A DNA stretch of 64,000 nt from NCBI RefSeq assembly GCF_023145695.1, contig NZ_JAJHVV010000004.1, positions 310,001 to 374,000 of the forward strand. Reading direction: 5' to 3'. Shown here one piece after another: positions 29,951 to 39,849 of this stretch. This DNA comes from Vibrio amylolyticus. Lineage in GTDB: Bacteria > Pseudomonadota > Gammaproteobacteria > Enterobacterales > Vibrionaceae. The position numbers and the translations under genes were made by a program. The notes under the pieces are model-generated. The model saw nothing but the letters and a program-made list of their open reading frames with translations, did not search any database and had not been told where the DNA came from. Within the stretch, counting starts at the first letter, position 1. Each line of letters begins with the position of its first letter.

Positions 29951-32900
29951 ATGACGTATAGAAAAACACTCATTAGTACCCTGATTTCGTCAGCGCTGTT
30001 TCTACACTCCACCAGCTATGCCGACACAGAAAAGAGTCAATTGCCCTACTTTGAACAGTGGCCTGAGATTAACAGCCTAATTAAAGAAAACCCTGGCATT
30101 GAGAATCGAGTCGCTAAAATCCTAGCCAAGATGACTCTAGAAGAGAAAGTAGGTCAGATGATCCAACCCAATCTTCAAGAAGTAACACCGGAAGAAGCCA
30201 AGCAATATAAATTAGGCTCACTGCTCAACGGTGGCGGGAGTTGGCCAAGTGAAAATAAGTACGCGACAGCCGATGATTGGGCAAAAGAGTCTGATAAATA
30301 TTGGCTTGCTCTAAAAGAAGCGTATGCCGAACGCGGCTTTGATATCCCTTTTATCTGGGCAACAGATGCCGTTCACGGCCATAACAACGTCTTTCGTGCG
30401 ACTGTTTTCCCACACAATATTGGCCTAGGTGCCGCTCGAAACCCAGACCTTATTGAGCAAATAGGTCAAGCCACAGCCAAAGAGGTCGTGGCGACAGGGT
30501 TAGACTGGACTTTTGCACCAACCGTCGCTGCACCTCGTGATTATCGATGGGGTCGGGTCTATGAAGGGTACTCTGAAGATCCTGAGGTCATTCACCAATA
30601 CGCGGCCAAAATGGTTCAAGGCCTGCAAGGTGGTAAAAATGGCATTAAGAGCGATCGTTATGTTATCTCCAACGTAAAACACTGGGTTGGTGACGGCGGT
30701 ACCTTTGAAGGGGTTGACCGTGGTGAGAACCATTCCACAGAAGAGTATCTACGCAACATTCACGCGACGGGTTATTTCTCAGGGCTCGATGCAGGTGCAC
30801 AAGTTGTGATGAGCTCATTTAACTCGTGGCACGATGAGGCGAACTACGACCAGACAGGAACAGGCGAATACAACTACAAACTTCATGGCAGTAAATACTT
30901 ACTCAATGACATTCTAAAAGAAAAAATGGGCTTTGATGGCATCATAGTAACCGACTGGAATGGCCAAGGTGAAATCAATGGTTGTAGCTCAGCCAACTGC
31001 CCTGAAGCCGTCAATGCGGGTAACGATGTATTCATGGTGACCGCCCGAAATGACTGGCAAGCTTTCTACCGCAACGTAATCGAACAAGTCAACGAAGGCA
31101 TTATTCCAATGGAACGTATTGATGATGCTGTGACTCGCATTCTAAGAGTTAAAATGCGTGCTCAACTGTGGGAGAAGCCACAGCCATCACTGCGTACCTA
31201 TGCTGGAGATCAAGACATTCTTGGGGCCGATGCGCACCGAGAACTTGCTCGCCAGGCGGTAAGTGAATCTCTTGTTCTACTCAAAAATAACGATCTTCTG
31301 CCACTGAAAAAAGACAAGAAGTACCTTGTTGTGGGCAGCGCGGCGAATAGTATCCAAAAACAAACGGGTGGCTGGAGCTTAACCTGGCAAGGCACAGAAA
31401 ATGAGATCGACCGAGACTTCCCCGGCGCTCAAACTCTCTTAATGGCGATGAAAGACGTCGTAGGCGACGAAAATGTGATCACCGATATCTCCTTGGCGGA
31501 TGACGAAACGATTGCCCTCGTGGTCTTCGGTGAAGACCCATACGCCGAAATGTTTGGGGACATTAAGAGACACCAAACACTTGAATACTCAACGCTAAAA
31601 TCTCGCTATGGAAAAGATCTAGAGCTCATCAAAGAGCTAAATAGTGCGAAATTACCGATTGTCTCAGTTTTCTATTCAGGTCGACCTCTTTACGTTAATG
31701 AAGAGATTAATCTTTCAGACTCATTCGTGGCGGCTTGGTTACCCGGTACGGAAGCAGGAGGCATCACTGATGTGCTGTTCGCTAAAGACGGGGCTGACTT
31801 TTCTGGAAGCCTCTCTTATTCATGGCCTAAGCTAAAATGTTCCACCACCATCAACCGACATGCACCCAATATCCCCGACTACCAAACACCGGATATGGAG
31901 CAGGATATCAATGGTGAACATAAGCCACTCTTCCCATACAGTTATGGACTTAGCTATGCTTCTGGATCAAATTCGCCCGCTTCAGAACAGGACCTTAACA
32001 ACCTTCCTTTAGATCCTAGAGACTTTGGTTGTGGTCAAGACAAGCCCGATGATGCGGTCGCAACAGACAACCTAGAGATTTTTGGTCGATCAAGCAGTGG
32101 AGAGTTCATTGCTCGCCTTGGCGGTGAAACCACTGGATGGTCAAACGTTGATATCTCAAGTGGCTCTGAAACGGACATTGGGAATATAAAAACGCGACCA
32201 ATCAACTACAACCACCAACAAGATGCATTAGAGGTGACTTTCTACGGTGAAGGCGCTCGTCAAATCTACATGCAGACTTACGATGAACAAGGCGTCGATA
32301 AAAACGCATACCTCAACGCTGATTCCACGCTTCAGTTTGATATTGATATGAAGACCACAGCACCTGATGATTTTATTTTGTCGATGCACTGTGAATGGCC
32401 TTGCCATGGGGAGCTAAAGCTTGGTCCGGTTCTTCCTAAGCCTAGTGACCCTACTATTCCAAACTGGGAAACAATCAAAATACCGTTAGCCTGTTTAGCG
32501 GAAGAAGGTATGGTTTTTCCTAACTTAAACAGTGCGTTCTTGCTCTATTCAAATAGCAGTGAGGAAATCAAATTTAATCTCGGTGAAATTCGTTTTGTTC
32601 CAAAATCGATCGATCCGGCTGAAGACGCATTAAGCTGCGACATGTTACAAGGAGAGACACTACCACCATTAAATAAACCTAAGGTTGATGTCACTGAACA
32701 ATGGCCTGATATGGCTGACTGGAAAACCAACACCGATGATTGGCAAGGTATCGATGGGCATGTTTTCTACACTAAAAGCGTATCCGGAGATGAGACAACC
32801 ATTCATGTCGAGTATGACGCGAGTAGCCCAGAAAGCTATAAAGGCATCGTATTTGTAAAAGGACCGACTCAAAACCTTAGCCTTTATCAAGAAGGGACAC

Positions 32901-33196
32901 TTTCCTTTGATCTCTTTATTGAGAGCTATGGTCAACCAGCCAATGATGGGGAAAATCCTACACATGGTTTGGTCTTTAAAATAGAGTCTGAAGAGGGGCC
33001 TGGAGACGATTACCTATTGCCACGAGATAACTATCCAACAGGTGAGTGGCATCATGTCGTTACGCCAATTAAAGATCTTAACAATGGCTCTTTGGATATC
33101 GAAAAGGTCAATACTCCAATTGCGCTTCTCCCCTCTTGGAGCGCAACTCAAGCAGGGTTTAAGTTTCAAATAAAGAACATTGAGTTAGCTCAATAG
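29951..33196 (+). CDS. Secreted glycoside hydrolase family 3 exo-beta-glucosidase/glucanase
   Basis: 1081 residues with a Sec signal peptide (LISTLISSALFLHSTSYA). The GH3 TIM barrel covers about 50-400 and includes ATDAVHGHNN (137-146), KHWVGDGGTFEGVDRG and the nucleophile Asp335 in IIVTDWNG. A GH3 C-terminal alpha/beta domain follows (about 430-660, ending in PYSYGLSY). Next is an ExoP-like beta-sandwich domain (about 700-890). An extra C-terminal beta-sandwich module of some 170 residues (905-1081, starting VTEQWPDMADWKT) is not part of an 840-residue ExoP. The likely substrate is a beta-1,3- or beta-1,4-glucan; the exact specificity cannot be read. It may use the type II system encoded nearby for export, which is inference only. 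Confidence 0.9.
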   Translation: MTYRKTLISTLISSALFLHSTSYADTEKSQLPYFEQWPEINSLIKENPGIENRVAKILAKMTLEEKVGQMIQPNLQEVTPEEAKQYKLGSLLNGGGSWPSENKYATADDWAKESDKYWLALKEAYAERGFDIPFIWATDAVHGHNNVFRATVFPHNIGLGAARNPDLIEQIGQATAKEVVATGLDWTFAPTVAAPRDYRWGRVYEGYSEDPEVIHQYAAKMVQGLQGGKNGIKSDRYVISNVKHWVGDGGTFEGVDRGENHSTEEYLRNIHATGYFSGLDAGAQVVMSSFNSWHDEANYDQTGTGEYNYKLHGSKYLLNDILKEKMGFDGIIVTDWNGQGEINGCSSANCPEAVNAGNDVFMVTARNDWQAFYRNVIEQVNEGIIPMERIDDAVTRILRVKMRAQLWEKPQPSLRTYAGDQDILGADAHRELARQAVSESLVLLKNNDLLPLKKDKKYLVVGSAANSIQKQTGGWSLTWQGTENEIDRDFPGAQTLLMAMKDVVGDENVITDISLADDETIALVVFGEDPYAEMFGDIKRHQTLEYSTLKSRYGKDLELIKELNSAKLPIVSVFYSGRPLYVNEEINLSDSFVAAWLPGTEAGGITDVLFAKDGADFSGSLSYSWPKLKCSTTINRHAPNIPDYQTPDMEQDINGEHKPLFPYSYGLSYASGSNSPASEQDLNNLPLDPRDFGCGQDKPDDAVATDNLEIFGRSSSGEFIARLGGETTGWSNVDISSGSETDIGNIKTRPINYNHQQDALEVTFYGEGARQIYMQTYDEQGVDKNAYLNADSTLQFDIDMKTTAPDDFILSMHCEWPCHGELKLGPVLPKPSDPTIPNWETIKIPLACLAEEGMVFPNLNSAFLLYSNSSEEIKFNLGEIRFVPKSIDPAEDALSCDMLQGETLPPLNKPKVDVTEQWPDMADWKTNTDDWQGIDGHVFYTKSVSGDETTIHVEYDASSPESYKGIVFVKGPTQNLSLYQEGTLSFDLFIESYGQPANDGENPTHGLVFKIESEEGPGDDYLLPRDNYPTGEWHHVVTPIKDLNNGSLDIEKVNTPIALLPSWSATQAGFKFQIKNIELAQ

Positions 33197-33240
33197 TACT
33201 GATGACTAAAGGTCCTAAGGCTAAAAGGGACGATGACTAA

Positions 33241-33284
33241 AAAGCCAGTTATTGCACTGTTTTTACCTGCAATGGCTGGCTTTA
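33241..33284 (+). terminator. Probable terminator hairpin after the GH3 gene
   Basis: AAAGCCAGTTATTGCA pairs with TGCAATGGCTGGCTTT (two wobble/mismatch positions) around an 11-base loop. Only a short T-run follows. Confidence 0.6.
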
Positions 33285-33438
33285 TTCACGCAAGAAACCC
33301 CATTCAGGCTGGCGCAAAAAAACTGAGAAGTTTCATCATCGATGAAATAATAAGCACTCGATCACTCTATTAGCTCTAATATACTGATCTTTATCGATTT
33401 ATATCTTTATAAAAGTCAGCAAGTAAGATTAAACGCCA

Positions 33439-33960
33439 TCAAAGCTCGTTTTCAATAAAGTTTACTCTCTGCTCAACACTTCCCCACGGTACATCCACCA
33501 CCTCAAAACCTAACTCAACATAGGTATCATGCAGCTGATTGTGAATATCAATGGCCTCTTCAAATGGGTAAGGTCGTACGTCATCTTGCACGTAAATCGA
33601 GAACTCAGGCTTACACAGGAACACGTGTGGATGATAGTCACAGCACCCTTGTACAAATCGCTCTGAAACATCCAGTTTTCCCTGTTTCAAGTAAGCACAA
33701 ATATCAGGAATGGCACGATCCATAAAAGAAAGTGAGTTTGAATCAATGGCTGCTTGTTTTTGCTTGCCCATGACTTCCAAGCAAAGCTCTGCAAAGCCCG
33801 CTAAGTTCGTCCATGGCAATATTCCATGCTCTAGTTGGCTCTGCTGCTCTATAAGTTGTCTAGAGCTCTCTGTATGCGTTTGATAGCCACGTTCAGCTAG
33901 CGCGTTTATCAAGGTGGTTTTTCCCGCCCCAGGGCCACCAGAAATAATGATCGGCTTCAT
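33439..33960 (-). CDS. Small P-loop ATP/GTP-binding protein (AAA_28/NadR-kinase-like)
   Basis: 173 residues with an N-terminal Walker A, ISGGPGAGKTTL (residues 6-17), and a kinase-like fold: FMDRAIPDICAYL with an Asp-Arg pair as in small nucleoside/nicotinamide-riboside-type kinases, and FRPYPF/DDVRPYP further on. I chose the ATG at 33960 because GGAG lies 6 bases before it and MKPIIISGG fits a P-loop start; upstream in-frame starts add 14 residues of weak coding character. The substrate is unknown. It lies downstream of typA but beyond a terminator. Confidence 0.8.
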   Translation of the reverse strand: MKPIIISGGPGAGKTTLINALAERGYQTHTESSRQLIEQQSQLEHGILPWTNLAGFAELCLEVMGKQKQAAIDSNSLSFMDRAIPDICAYLKQGKLDVSERFVQGCCDYHPHVFLCKPEFSIYVQDDVRPYPFEEAIDIHNQLHDTYVELGFEVVDVPWGSVEQRVNFIENEL

Positions 33961-33990
33961 TTTCTTCTCCATGAGGTGATCGCCAGATAC

Positions 33991-34023
33991 AAAAAAGGGC
34001 AAGAAGAACTCTTCTCACCCTTT
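33991..34023 (-). terminator. Rho-independent terminator after typA
   Basis: On the minus strand AAAGGG-TG-AGAAGA-GT-TCTTCT-TG-CCCTTT is followed by TTTT. It is a long hairpin with two small internal bulges, 46 bases past the typA stop codon. Confidence 0.82.
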
Positions 34024-34068
34024 CTAAGGCTTAACCGTTACTGCATTAAGCAGTTAAGCAAGCTGTTA

Positions 34069-35904
34069 TTAAGCGTCTTTAGCTGGACGTGCTGCACGCT
34101 TACGTTCGTTTTCAGTAAGAAGTTTCTTACGGATACGAACGTTCTCTGGTGTTACTTCTACTAGCTCATCTTCGTCGATAAACTCAAGCGCTTGCTCAAG
34201 CGTATGACGAATAGGCGGCGAAAGAACCTGTGCTTCATCTGTACCAGATGCACGAACGTTGGTTAGCTGCTTACCTTTCAAACAGTTAACTGTTAGATCG
34301 TTAGAACGGTTATGAATACCGATTACTTGACCTTCATAAACTTCGTCTGCGTGCTCAGCAAATAGACGACCACGAGCTTGAAGGAAGAACAGTGCGTAAG
34401 TCAGTGCTTTACCTGTACCGTTTGAAACAAGTACACCGTTGTTACGTTGACCAATTACGCCGCCTTTGTGTGGGCCGTAGTGATCGTATGAGTGGTAAAT
34501 AAGACCAGAACCAGACGTCATTGTTAGGAATTCAGTTTGGAAGCCGATAAGACCACGAGAAGGCATCATAAAGTCCATGCGAACACGGCCTTTACCATCT
34601 GGAGCCATATCAGTTAGCTCACCTTTACGTAGACCGATGCTTTCCATGATTGCACCTTGGTGCTCTTCAACAACATCAATCGTTACCGTTTCAAACGGTT
34701 CCATTAGTTGACCATCTTCTTCTTTGATGATTACTTCAGGACGAGATACCGCTAGCTCAAAGCCTTCACGACGCATGTTTTCGATAAGAATCGAAAGGTG
34801 AAGTTCACCACGACCCGATACGCGGAAACGGTCTGGGCTGTCAGTCTCTTCAACACGTAGTGCAACGTTGTGTACCAATTCTTTCTCAAGACGCTCAAGA
34901 ATGTTACGTGAAGTAACGAACTTACCTTCTTTACCTGCGAACGGAGAAGTGTTTACTTGGAAAGTCATTGTTACTGTTGGTTCATCAACAGACAGTGGTT
35001 CCATCGCTTCAACATTGTTTACATCACAGATAGTGTCTGAAATTTTCAGCTCACCAAGACCCGTGATTGCAATGATGTCACCAGCATTAGCTTGTTCAAC
35101 TTCGTGACGCTCAAGACCTAGGTAACCTAGAACCGTACCCACTTTACCGTTACGCTTCTTGCCTTCAGCATTCACAATTGTTACTTGCTGGTTTGGCTTA
35201 ATGCTACCGCGAGTTACACGACATACGCCGATAACGCCAACGTAAGAGCTGTAGTCTAGTTGAGAAACTTGCATTTGAAGTGGACCGTCTAGGTCAACTT
35301 TAGGGGCTTCTACCGTATCAACAACCGCTTGGAATAGTGGTTCCATGTCTTCGCCAACAACGCCTTCTTCCATTGTTGCCCAGCCATTAAGTGCTGATGC
35401 GTAAACCGTTGTGAAGTCTAGTTGCTCATCGGTTGCACCTAGGTTGTCGAATAAGTCGAATATTTGGTCCATAACCCAATCAGGACGAGCACCAGGGCGG
35501 TCAATCTTGTTGATAACAACGATTGGCTTAAGGCCGTGTGCGAATGCTTTTTGTGTTACGAAACGAGTTTGAGGCATTGGGCCATCAACCGCGTCAACGA
35601 TCAGTAGAACAGAGTCTACCATTGACATGATACGCTCAACTTCACCACCGAAGTCCGCGTGTCCCGGAGTATCTACGATGTTGATGCGGTAGTCATTCCA
35701 GTTAATTGCTGTGTTCTTAGCAAGAATGGTAATGCCACGCTCTTTTTCGATGTCGTTCGAGTCCATGACTCGCTCTTCAGCTTCACCGCGAGACTCAAGC
35801 GTACCTGACTGCTGTAGCAATTTATCAACCAGTGTTGTTTTGCCGTGGTCAACGTGCGCGATGATCGCGATATTTCTTAACTTATCAATCTGTGGAGTAG
35901 CCAT
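34069..35904 (-). CDS. typA: Translational GTPase TypA/BipA
   Basis: A ribosome-binding GTPase of the EF-G family needed for 50S assembly at low temperature and for stress responses. The G1 (AHVDHGKTT), G2/switch (ERGITILAK), G3 (DTPGHADF) and G4 (NKIDR) motifs lie in the first 140 residues, followed by EF-G-like domains and the TypA-specific C-terminal domain. 611 residues is normal. It is divergent from glnA, as in E. coli. Confidence 0.98.
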   Translation of the reverse strand: MATPQIDKLRNIAIIAHVDHGKTTLVDKLLQQSGTLESRGEAEERVMDSNDIEKERGITILAKNTAINWNDYRINIVDTPGHADFGGEVERIMSMVDSVLLIVDAVDGPMPQTRFVTQKAFAHGLKPIVVINKIDRPGARPDWVMDQIFDLFDNLGATDEQLDFTTVYASALNGWATMEEGVVGEDMEPLFQAVVDTVEAPKVDLDGPLQMQVSQLDYSSYVGVIGVCRVTRGSIKPNQQVTIVNAEGKKRNGKVGTVLGYLGLERHEVEQANAGDIIAITGLGELKISDTICDVNNVEAMEPLSVDEPTVTMTFQVNTSPFAGKEGKFVTSRNILERLEKELVHNVALRVEETDSPDRFRVSGRGELHLSILIENMRREGFELAVSRPEVIIKEEDGQLMEPFETVTIDVVEEHQGAIMESIGLRKGELTDMAPDGKGRVRMDFMMPSRGLIGFQTEFLTMTSGSGLIYHSYDHYGPHKGGVIGQRNNGVLVSNGTGKALTYALFFLQARGRLFAEHADEVYEGQVIGIHNRSNDLTVNCLKGKQLTNVRASGTDEAQVLSPPIRHTLEQALEFIDEDELVEVTPENVRIRKKLLTENERKRAARPAKDA

Positions 35905-36024
35905 GGATTCTGATTCACTTATAAAAGAAACAACCCTCTTAAATCGTATATTTAATGAGCATTGCTTTATTTGATTAAAAAAACGTCCGTAATGTACCAG
36001 ATTCTAGGAAAAATCCCAGAAATA

Positions 36025-36038
36025 TGTGATCTATCACA
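36025..36038. promoter_or_regulatory. Perfect palindrome in the typA leader region
   Basis: TGTGAT-CT-ATCACA is fully symmetric. It resembles a CRP site, but the spacer between TGTGA and TCACA is 4 instead of 6. It lies 121-134 bases upstream of the typA start. The factor is unknown. Confidence 0.4.
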
Positions 36039-36163
36039 GCGAATTCCTTTCATATAAGACTAGAAGAGGAGTTGATTTGGGACAAATTACAATCAGGTAC
36101 ACATTATTACGATTGACATCTACGGTAAATATTGGCTGAATAACCTCTGCTGTTTGATTCATA

Positions 36164-36224
36164 TTGGTGCACCATCAATTAATTCGCACCACTTAGGTGC
36201 AACAAAGGATCATTTTGGTGCAAT
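36164..36224 (+). promoter_or_regulatory. NtrC enhancer sites upstream of glnA
   Basis: Site A is TTGGTGCACCATCAA (36164-36178). Site B is GCACC-ACTTA-GGTGC (36187-36200 region), a clean NtrC dyad with the correct 5-base spacer. Site C is a half-site, TTGGTGCAA (36216-36224). They lie 60-120 bases upstream of the sigma-54 promoter, the usual enhancer distance for phosphorylated NtrC. Confidence 0.85.
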
Positions 36225-36283
36225 AGATAGTTATTCCACCTTCAGCAATCACATAATACATTGAAATTAATGGATTAATTTTT

Positions 36284-36300
36284 TTGGCACGATAATAGCT
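36284..36300 (+). promoter_or_regulatory. Sigma-54 promoter of glnA
   Basis: TTGGCACGATAATAGCT differs from the consensus TTGGCACG-N4-TTGCT at one position. The predicted transcription start is near 36311, giving a leader of about 110 bases. The rest of the 520-base typA-glnA gap is AT-rich, with no gene. Confidence 0.9.
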
Positions 36301-36424
36301 TTATGGAAATAAGCATCGATTAATACTATTGAAACCAAATTAATCAATGCTGGATTTCATGCTTAGTTAAGTTAAGCACACAATCGAGCCAATACCGCTT
36401 TAATTACACTGGAGGTTATCCAAG

Positions 36425-37834
36425 ATGTCAGTAGAAAACGTTCTATCGCTGATCCAAGAAAACGAAGTTAAGTTTGTTGACCTACGTTTTACCGATACAA
36501 AAGGTAAAGAGCAGCATATCTCTCTACCATCTCACCAAGTTGACGCAGATTTCTTCGAAGAAGGTAAGATGTTCGATGGTTCTTCAGTTGCTGGCTGGAA
36601 AGGCATCAACGAATCAGACATGGTAATGATGCCGGATGCATCATCAGCTGTTCTTGACCCATTCACAGAAGATTCAACACTAAATATCCGTTGTGATATT
36701 TTAGAGCCTGCTACAATGCAAGGCTACGATCGTGACCCACGTTCAATCGCTAAACGCTCGGAAGAGTACATGCGTTCAACAGGTATCGCAGATACAGTTC
36801 TTATCGGTCCTGAGCCAGAGTTCTTCCTATTTGACGACGTTAAATTCAACACTGACATGTCAGGTTCTTTCTTCAAGATTGACGACATCGAAGCCGCTTG
36901 GAACACAGGTTCTGAAGTTGAAGGCGGTAACAAAGGTCACCGTCCTGGCGTTAAAGGTGGTTACTTCCCAGTAGCTCCTGTTGATTCATCTCAAGATATC
37001 CGTTCTGCTATGTGTCTAATCATGGAAGAGATGGGTCTTGTTGTTGAAGCGCACCACCACGAAGTAGCGACGGCGGGTCAAAACGAAATCGCAACTCGCT
37101 TCAACACGCTAACAACGAAAGCTGATGAAACTCAAATCTACAAGTACGTTGTACACAACGTTGCTCATGCATTTGGTAAGACAGCGACATTCATGCCTAA
37201 GCCACTTGTTGGTGATAACGGTTCTGGTATGCACGTTCACCAATCTCTAGCGAAAGACGGTGTTAACCTATTCGCTGGTGATAAGTACGGTGGCCTATCT
37301 GAAATGGCTATCTACTACATCGGTGGTGTTATCAAGCACGCTCGCGCAATCAACGCATTTGCTAACCCATCAACGAACTCGTACAAACGTCTTGTACCAG
37401 GCTTCGAAGCACCAGTAATGCTTGCATACTCTGCACGTAACCGTTCTGCTTCTATCCGTATCCCAGTGGTACCAAGCCCTAAAGCACGTCGTATCGAGCT
37501 ACGTTTTGGTGACCCAGCGGCGAACCCGTACCTATGTTACTCAGCAATGCTAATGGCTGGTCTTGACGGAATTAAGAACAAGATCCACCCAGGCGAAGCG
37601 ATGGACAAAGACTTGTACGACCTTCCAGCAGAAGAAGCAGCAGAAATCCCAACAGTTGCAGAATCTCTAGAAGTTGCACTAAAAGCTCTTGATGAAGATC
37701 GTGAGTTCTTAACAGCTGGCGGCGTATACTCTGATGACTTCATCGATTCATACATCGCACTTAAGTCTCAAGATGTAGAGCGCGTAAACATGACAACTCA
37801 CCCACTTGAGTTTGAACTTTACTACTCTGTATAA
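36425..37834 (+). CDS. glnA: Glutamine synthetase (type I)
   Basis: Makes glutamine from glutamate, ammonia and ATP. The length of 469 residues equals that of E. coli GlnA. Catalytic motifs: [10 protein letters not shown] (latch and Asp50 loop region), [10 protein letters not shown] metal ligands, the ATP-site region [10 protein letters not shown], and [29 protein letters not shown] segments in the C-terminal half. The adenylylation tyrosine is Tyr398 (KDLYDLP). A strong GGAGG ribosome site is present. Expression should be NtrC/sigma-54 controlled. Confidence 0.99.
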   Translation: MSVENVLSLIQENEVKFVDLRFTDTKGKEQHISLPSHQVDADFFEEGKMFDGSSVAGWKGINESDMVMMPDASSAVLDPFTEDSTLNIRCDILEPATMQGYDRDPRSIAKRSEEYMRSTGIADTVLIGPEPEFFLFDDVKFNTDMSGSFFKIDDIEAAWNTGSEVEGGNKGHRPGVKGGYFPVAPVDSSQDIRSAMCLIMEEMGLVVEAHHHEVATAGQNEIATRFNTLTTKADETQIYKYVVHNVAHAFGKTATFMPKPLVGDNGSGMHVHQSLAKDGVNLFAGDKYGGLSEMAIYYIGGVIKHARAINAFANPSTNSYKRLVPGFEAPVMLAYSARNRSASIRIPVVPSPKARRIELRFGDPAANPYLCYSAMLMAGLDGIKNKIHPGEAMDKDLYDLPAEEAAEIPTVAESLEVALKALDEDREFLTAGGVYSDDFIDSYIALKSQDVERVNMTTHPLEFELYYSV

Positions 37835-37892
37835 CCTCAGCCCATATTTCACAAATAAATGTGTAATATGTAATTGAAGTATCTAGTTATTT

Positions 37893-37922
37893 AGGCTCAC
37901 CTCGCAGGTGGGCCTTTTTTCT
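37893..37922 (+). terminator. Rho-independent terminator after glnA
   Basis: AGGCTCACCT, loop CGC, AGGTGGGCCT (one wobble), then TTTTTT. Confidence 0.88.
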
Positions 37923-37985
37923 ATTTAGGCTTTAGTTATCACCCTTTAACATACTCAACCAGTTGATTAATTAAAGGGACTGGTG

Positions 37986-38585
37986 ATGACAAAGCGACTT
38001 CTTACTTATTTTTGGCAACTCTCATTACGTCTAGCCACTTCACTCATGATCGTATCTACCTTGATCGCGCCCACAGCTGCATTTTCCCAGACTGTTTATA
38101 CCTGGGAAGATGAAAATGGCGTCCTGCACTTTAGTGATTCTCCTACGGCAAGCAAAAATGCGAAGCGTGCAAAAACGCTCACTTTACCAGACCATCAAGC
38201 CTCAGCGCCTGCACCATCATTTGAAAACCTCCCAACCGACCCATCAGGCACGCCTAAGGCCAATGAAAAAAAGAAAAAGCCCACAGCAAGGCCTGAGCCT
38301 TTATCGCTCTCCTTTCAATCTCCACAACACGATCAAACCATTCGCAGCAACACAGGAAATTTCAATATCGCTGCCCAGCAGAATCGCAAGCTTTCGGTCG
38401 ATGAACATCTACAATTGCTCTTCAATGACTCCCGCTATGGAGCCCCAAACACCACTGGAAAATGGCAATTAAAAAACATCGATCGAGGGACTCATACTAT
38501 TTCAATTCAAGCATTTAGAGACGGCAAGCTTATTGCATCATCCAGTACTATAACGGTGCATTTACACCGAGCTTCGATTAAGTAG
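37986..38585 (+). CDS. DUF4124 domain-containing exported protein
   Basis: 199 residues from the ATG at 37986 (AAAGGGAC ribosome site; a GTG codon precedes it in frame). A signal peptide (about 1-34) is followed by a DUF4124 domain (TVYTWEDENGVLHFSDSP), a Pro/Lys-rich linker and a beta-rich C-terminal segment ending in strands such as GKWQLKNIDRGTHTISIQAF, which resembles an Ig-like domain. Function unknown. From memory it lies between glnA and glnL in V. cholerae too, so it is probably part of the core locus. Confidence 0.85.
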   Translation: MTKRLLTYFWQLSLRLATSLMIVSTLIAPTAAFSQTVYTWEDENGVLHFSDSPTASKNAKRAKTLTLPDHQASAPAPSFENLPTDPSGTPKANEKKKKPTARPEPLSLSFQSPQHDQTIRSNTGNFNIAAQQNRKLSVDEHLQLLFNDSRYGAPNTTGKWQLKNIDRGTHTISIQAFRDGKLIASSSTITVHLHRASIK

Positions 38586-38666
38586 CTCAAAATTGGCTTG
38601 AAACGCATGACATAGCCCATTTTCACTTTCTCTTGATGCTCCTATGCGCCATACTGGAAACATAGC

Positions 38667-38681
38667 GCACCATATTGGTGC
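38667..38681 (+). promoter_or_regulatory. NtrC dyad upstream of glnL
   Basis: GCACC-ATATT-GGTGC is a perfect dyad with a 5-base spacer, 34-48 bases before the glnL start. In enteric bacteria NtrC binding at this position represses the weak glnL promoter; the same autoregulation is inferred here. Confidence 0.8.
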
Positions 38682-38714
38682 ATTGATGATTTCCAGAGAC
38701 ACAAGGATGAGGCT

Positions 38715-39782
38715 GTGAGCTTAGAGCAAAGTAACGTAGAGTTAAGTAATGCCATATTAGATAATGTTGTTACAGCAACATTAATGCTCGACGAGTCCCT
38801 AACGGTAAGGTATGCCAACCCTGCCGCCGAACAACTCTTCACTCAAAGTGCCAAACGAATTGTTGATCAGCCACTCTCAAAGCTCATTCAGCACGCCTCT
38901 ATGGATTTAGCACTGCTTTCTCAGCCATTACAGAGCGGTCAAAGCATTACTGATAGTGACGTTACCTTTGTTGTCGACGGAAAGCCTCTAATGTTAGAAG
39001 TCACCGTTAGCCCACTATCGTGGAAAAAAGAGCTCATGCTGCTCGTCGAAATGAGAAAGATTGGTCAGCAGCGCCGCTTATCTCAAGAGCTGAATCAACA
39101 TGCGCAGCAGCAAGCGGCAAAATTACTGGTTCGAGGTTTAGCTCATGAAATCAAAAACCCGCTAGGTGGGTTACGAGGGGCAGCGCAACTGCTTGAACGT
39201 ATGCTGCCAGATCCCAACCTGACCGAATACACCCAAATAATAATAGAGCAAGCAGATCGACTAAGAGCGTTAGTTGATCGTTTACTTGGCCCTCAAAAGC
39301 CAGGAAAGAAACAGCCAGAGAATTTGCACTCTATTATTGAAAAAGCGCGTCAGCTGGTAGAGCTAGAATCCCAACATGCCATTGCGATTGAACGAGATTA
39401 CGACCCGAGCCTGCCAGATATCTTGGTTGATGCCGACCAAATCGAGCAAGCACTGCTCAATATCATTAGTAATGCGGCTCAAATTCTAACTGAACATAAA
39501 ATCGAACACCCAACCATCACCATTCGCACCAGAACGGTGCATCAAGCCAATATACACGGCCAAAGGCACAAACTCAGTGCACGTATAGAGATCATCGACA
39601 ACGGCCCTGGAATCTCTTCTGAACTGCTTGATACCTTATTCTACCCAATGATCACGGGGCGCGAGGGTGGGACAGGACTTGGGTTATCAATTTCACAAAA
39701 TTTAATTGATCAGCACAACGGAAAAATCGACGTTGAAAGCTGGCCCGGTAAAACAACATTTACCATCTATTTACCAATTTAA
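38715..39782 (+). CDS. glnL: Nitrogen regulation sensor histidine kinase NtrB
   Basis: A soluble histidine kinase/phosphatase that sets NtrC phosphorylation in response to PII. An N-terminal PAS domain (about 10-110), the phosphorylated His144 in LAHEIKNPLGGLRG, N-box (LLNIISNAAQIL), G1 (IIDNGPGIS) and G2 (GGTGLGLSIS) are all intact over 355 residues. GTG start at 38715 with an AAGGATGAGG ribosome site. It is followed 67 bases later by glnG. Confidence 0.97.
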   Translation: MSLEQSNVELSNAILDNVVTATLMLDESLTVRYANPAAEQLFTQSAKRIVDQPLSKLIQHASMDLALLSQPLQSGQSITDSDVTFVVDGKPLMLEVTVSPLSWKKELMLLVEMRKIGQQRRLSQELNQHAQQQAAKLLVRGLAHEIKNPLGGLRGAAQLLERMLPDPNLTEYTQIIIEQADRLRALVDRLLGPQKPGKKQPENLHSIIEKARQLVELESQHAIAIERDYDPSLPDILVDADQIEQALLNIISNAAQILTEHKIEHPTITIRTRTVHQANIHGQRHKLSARIEIIDNGPGISSELLDTLFYPMITGREGGTGLGLSISQNLIDQHNGKIDVESWPGKTTFTIYLPI

Positions 39783-39849
39783 ACTTTTATCGCTTGCAAC
39801 ATTAACGCCGCGACATCATCAACTGACGTTGCCGTAAGGAATAGACACT

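Noticed and set aside
36025..36038. CRP or FNR site upstream of typA
   Set aside because: The TGTGA-N4-TCACA spacing fits neither the CRP (N6) nor the FNR (TTGAT-N4-ATCAA) pattern.
38110..38472. Open frame of 120 codons in another frame of the DUF4124 gene
   Set aside because: The gene in the main frame has a signal peptide and a known domain; this frame has low-complexity basic content.
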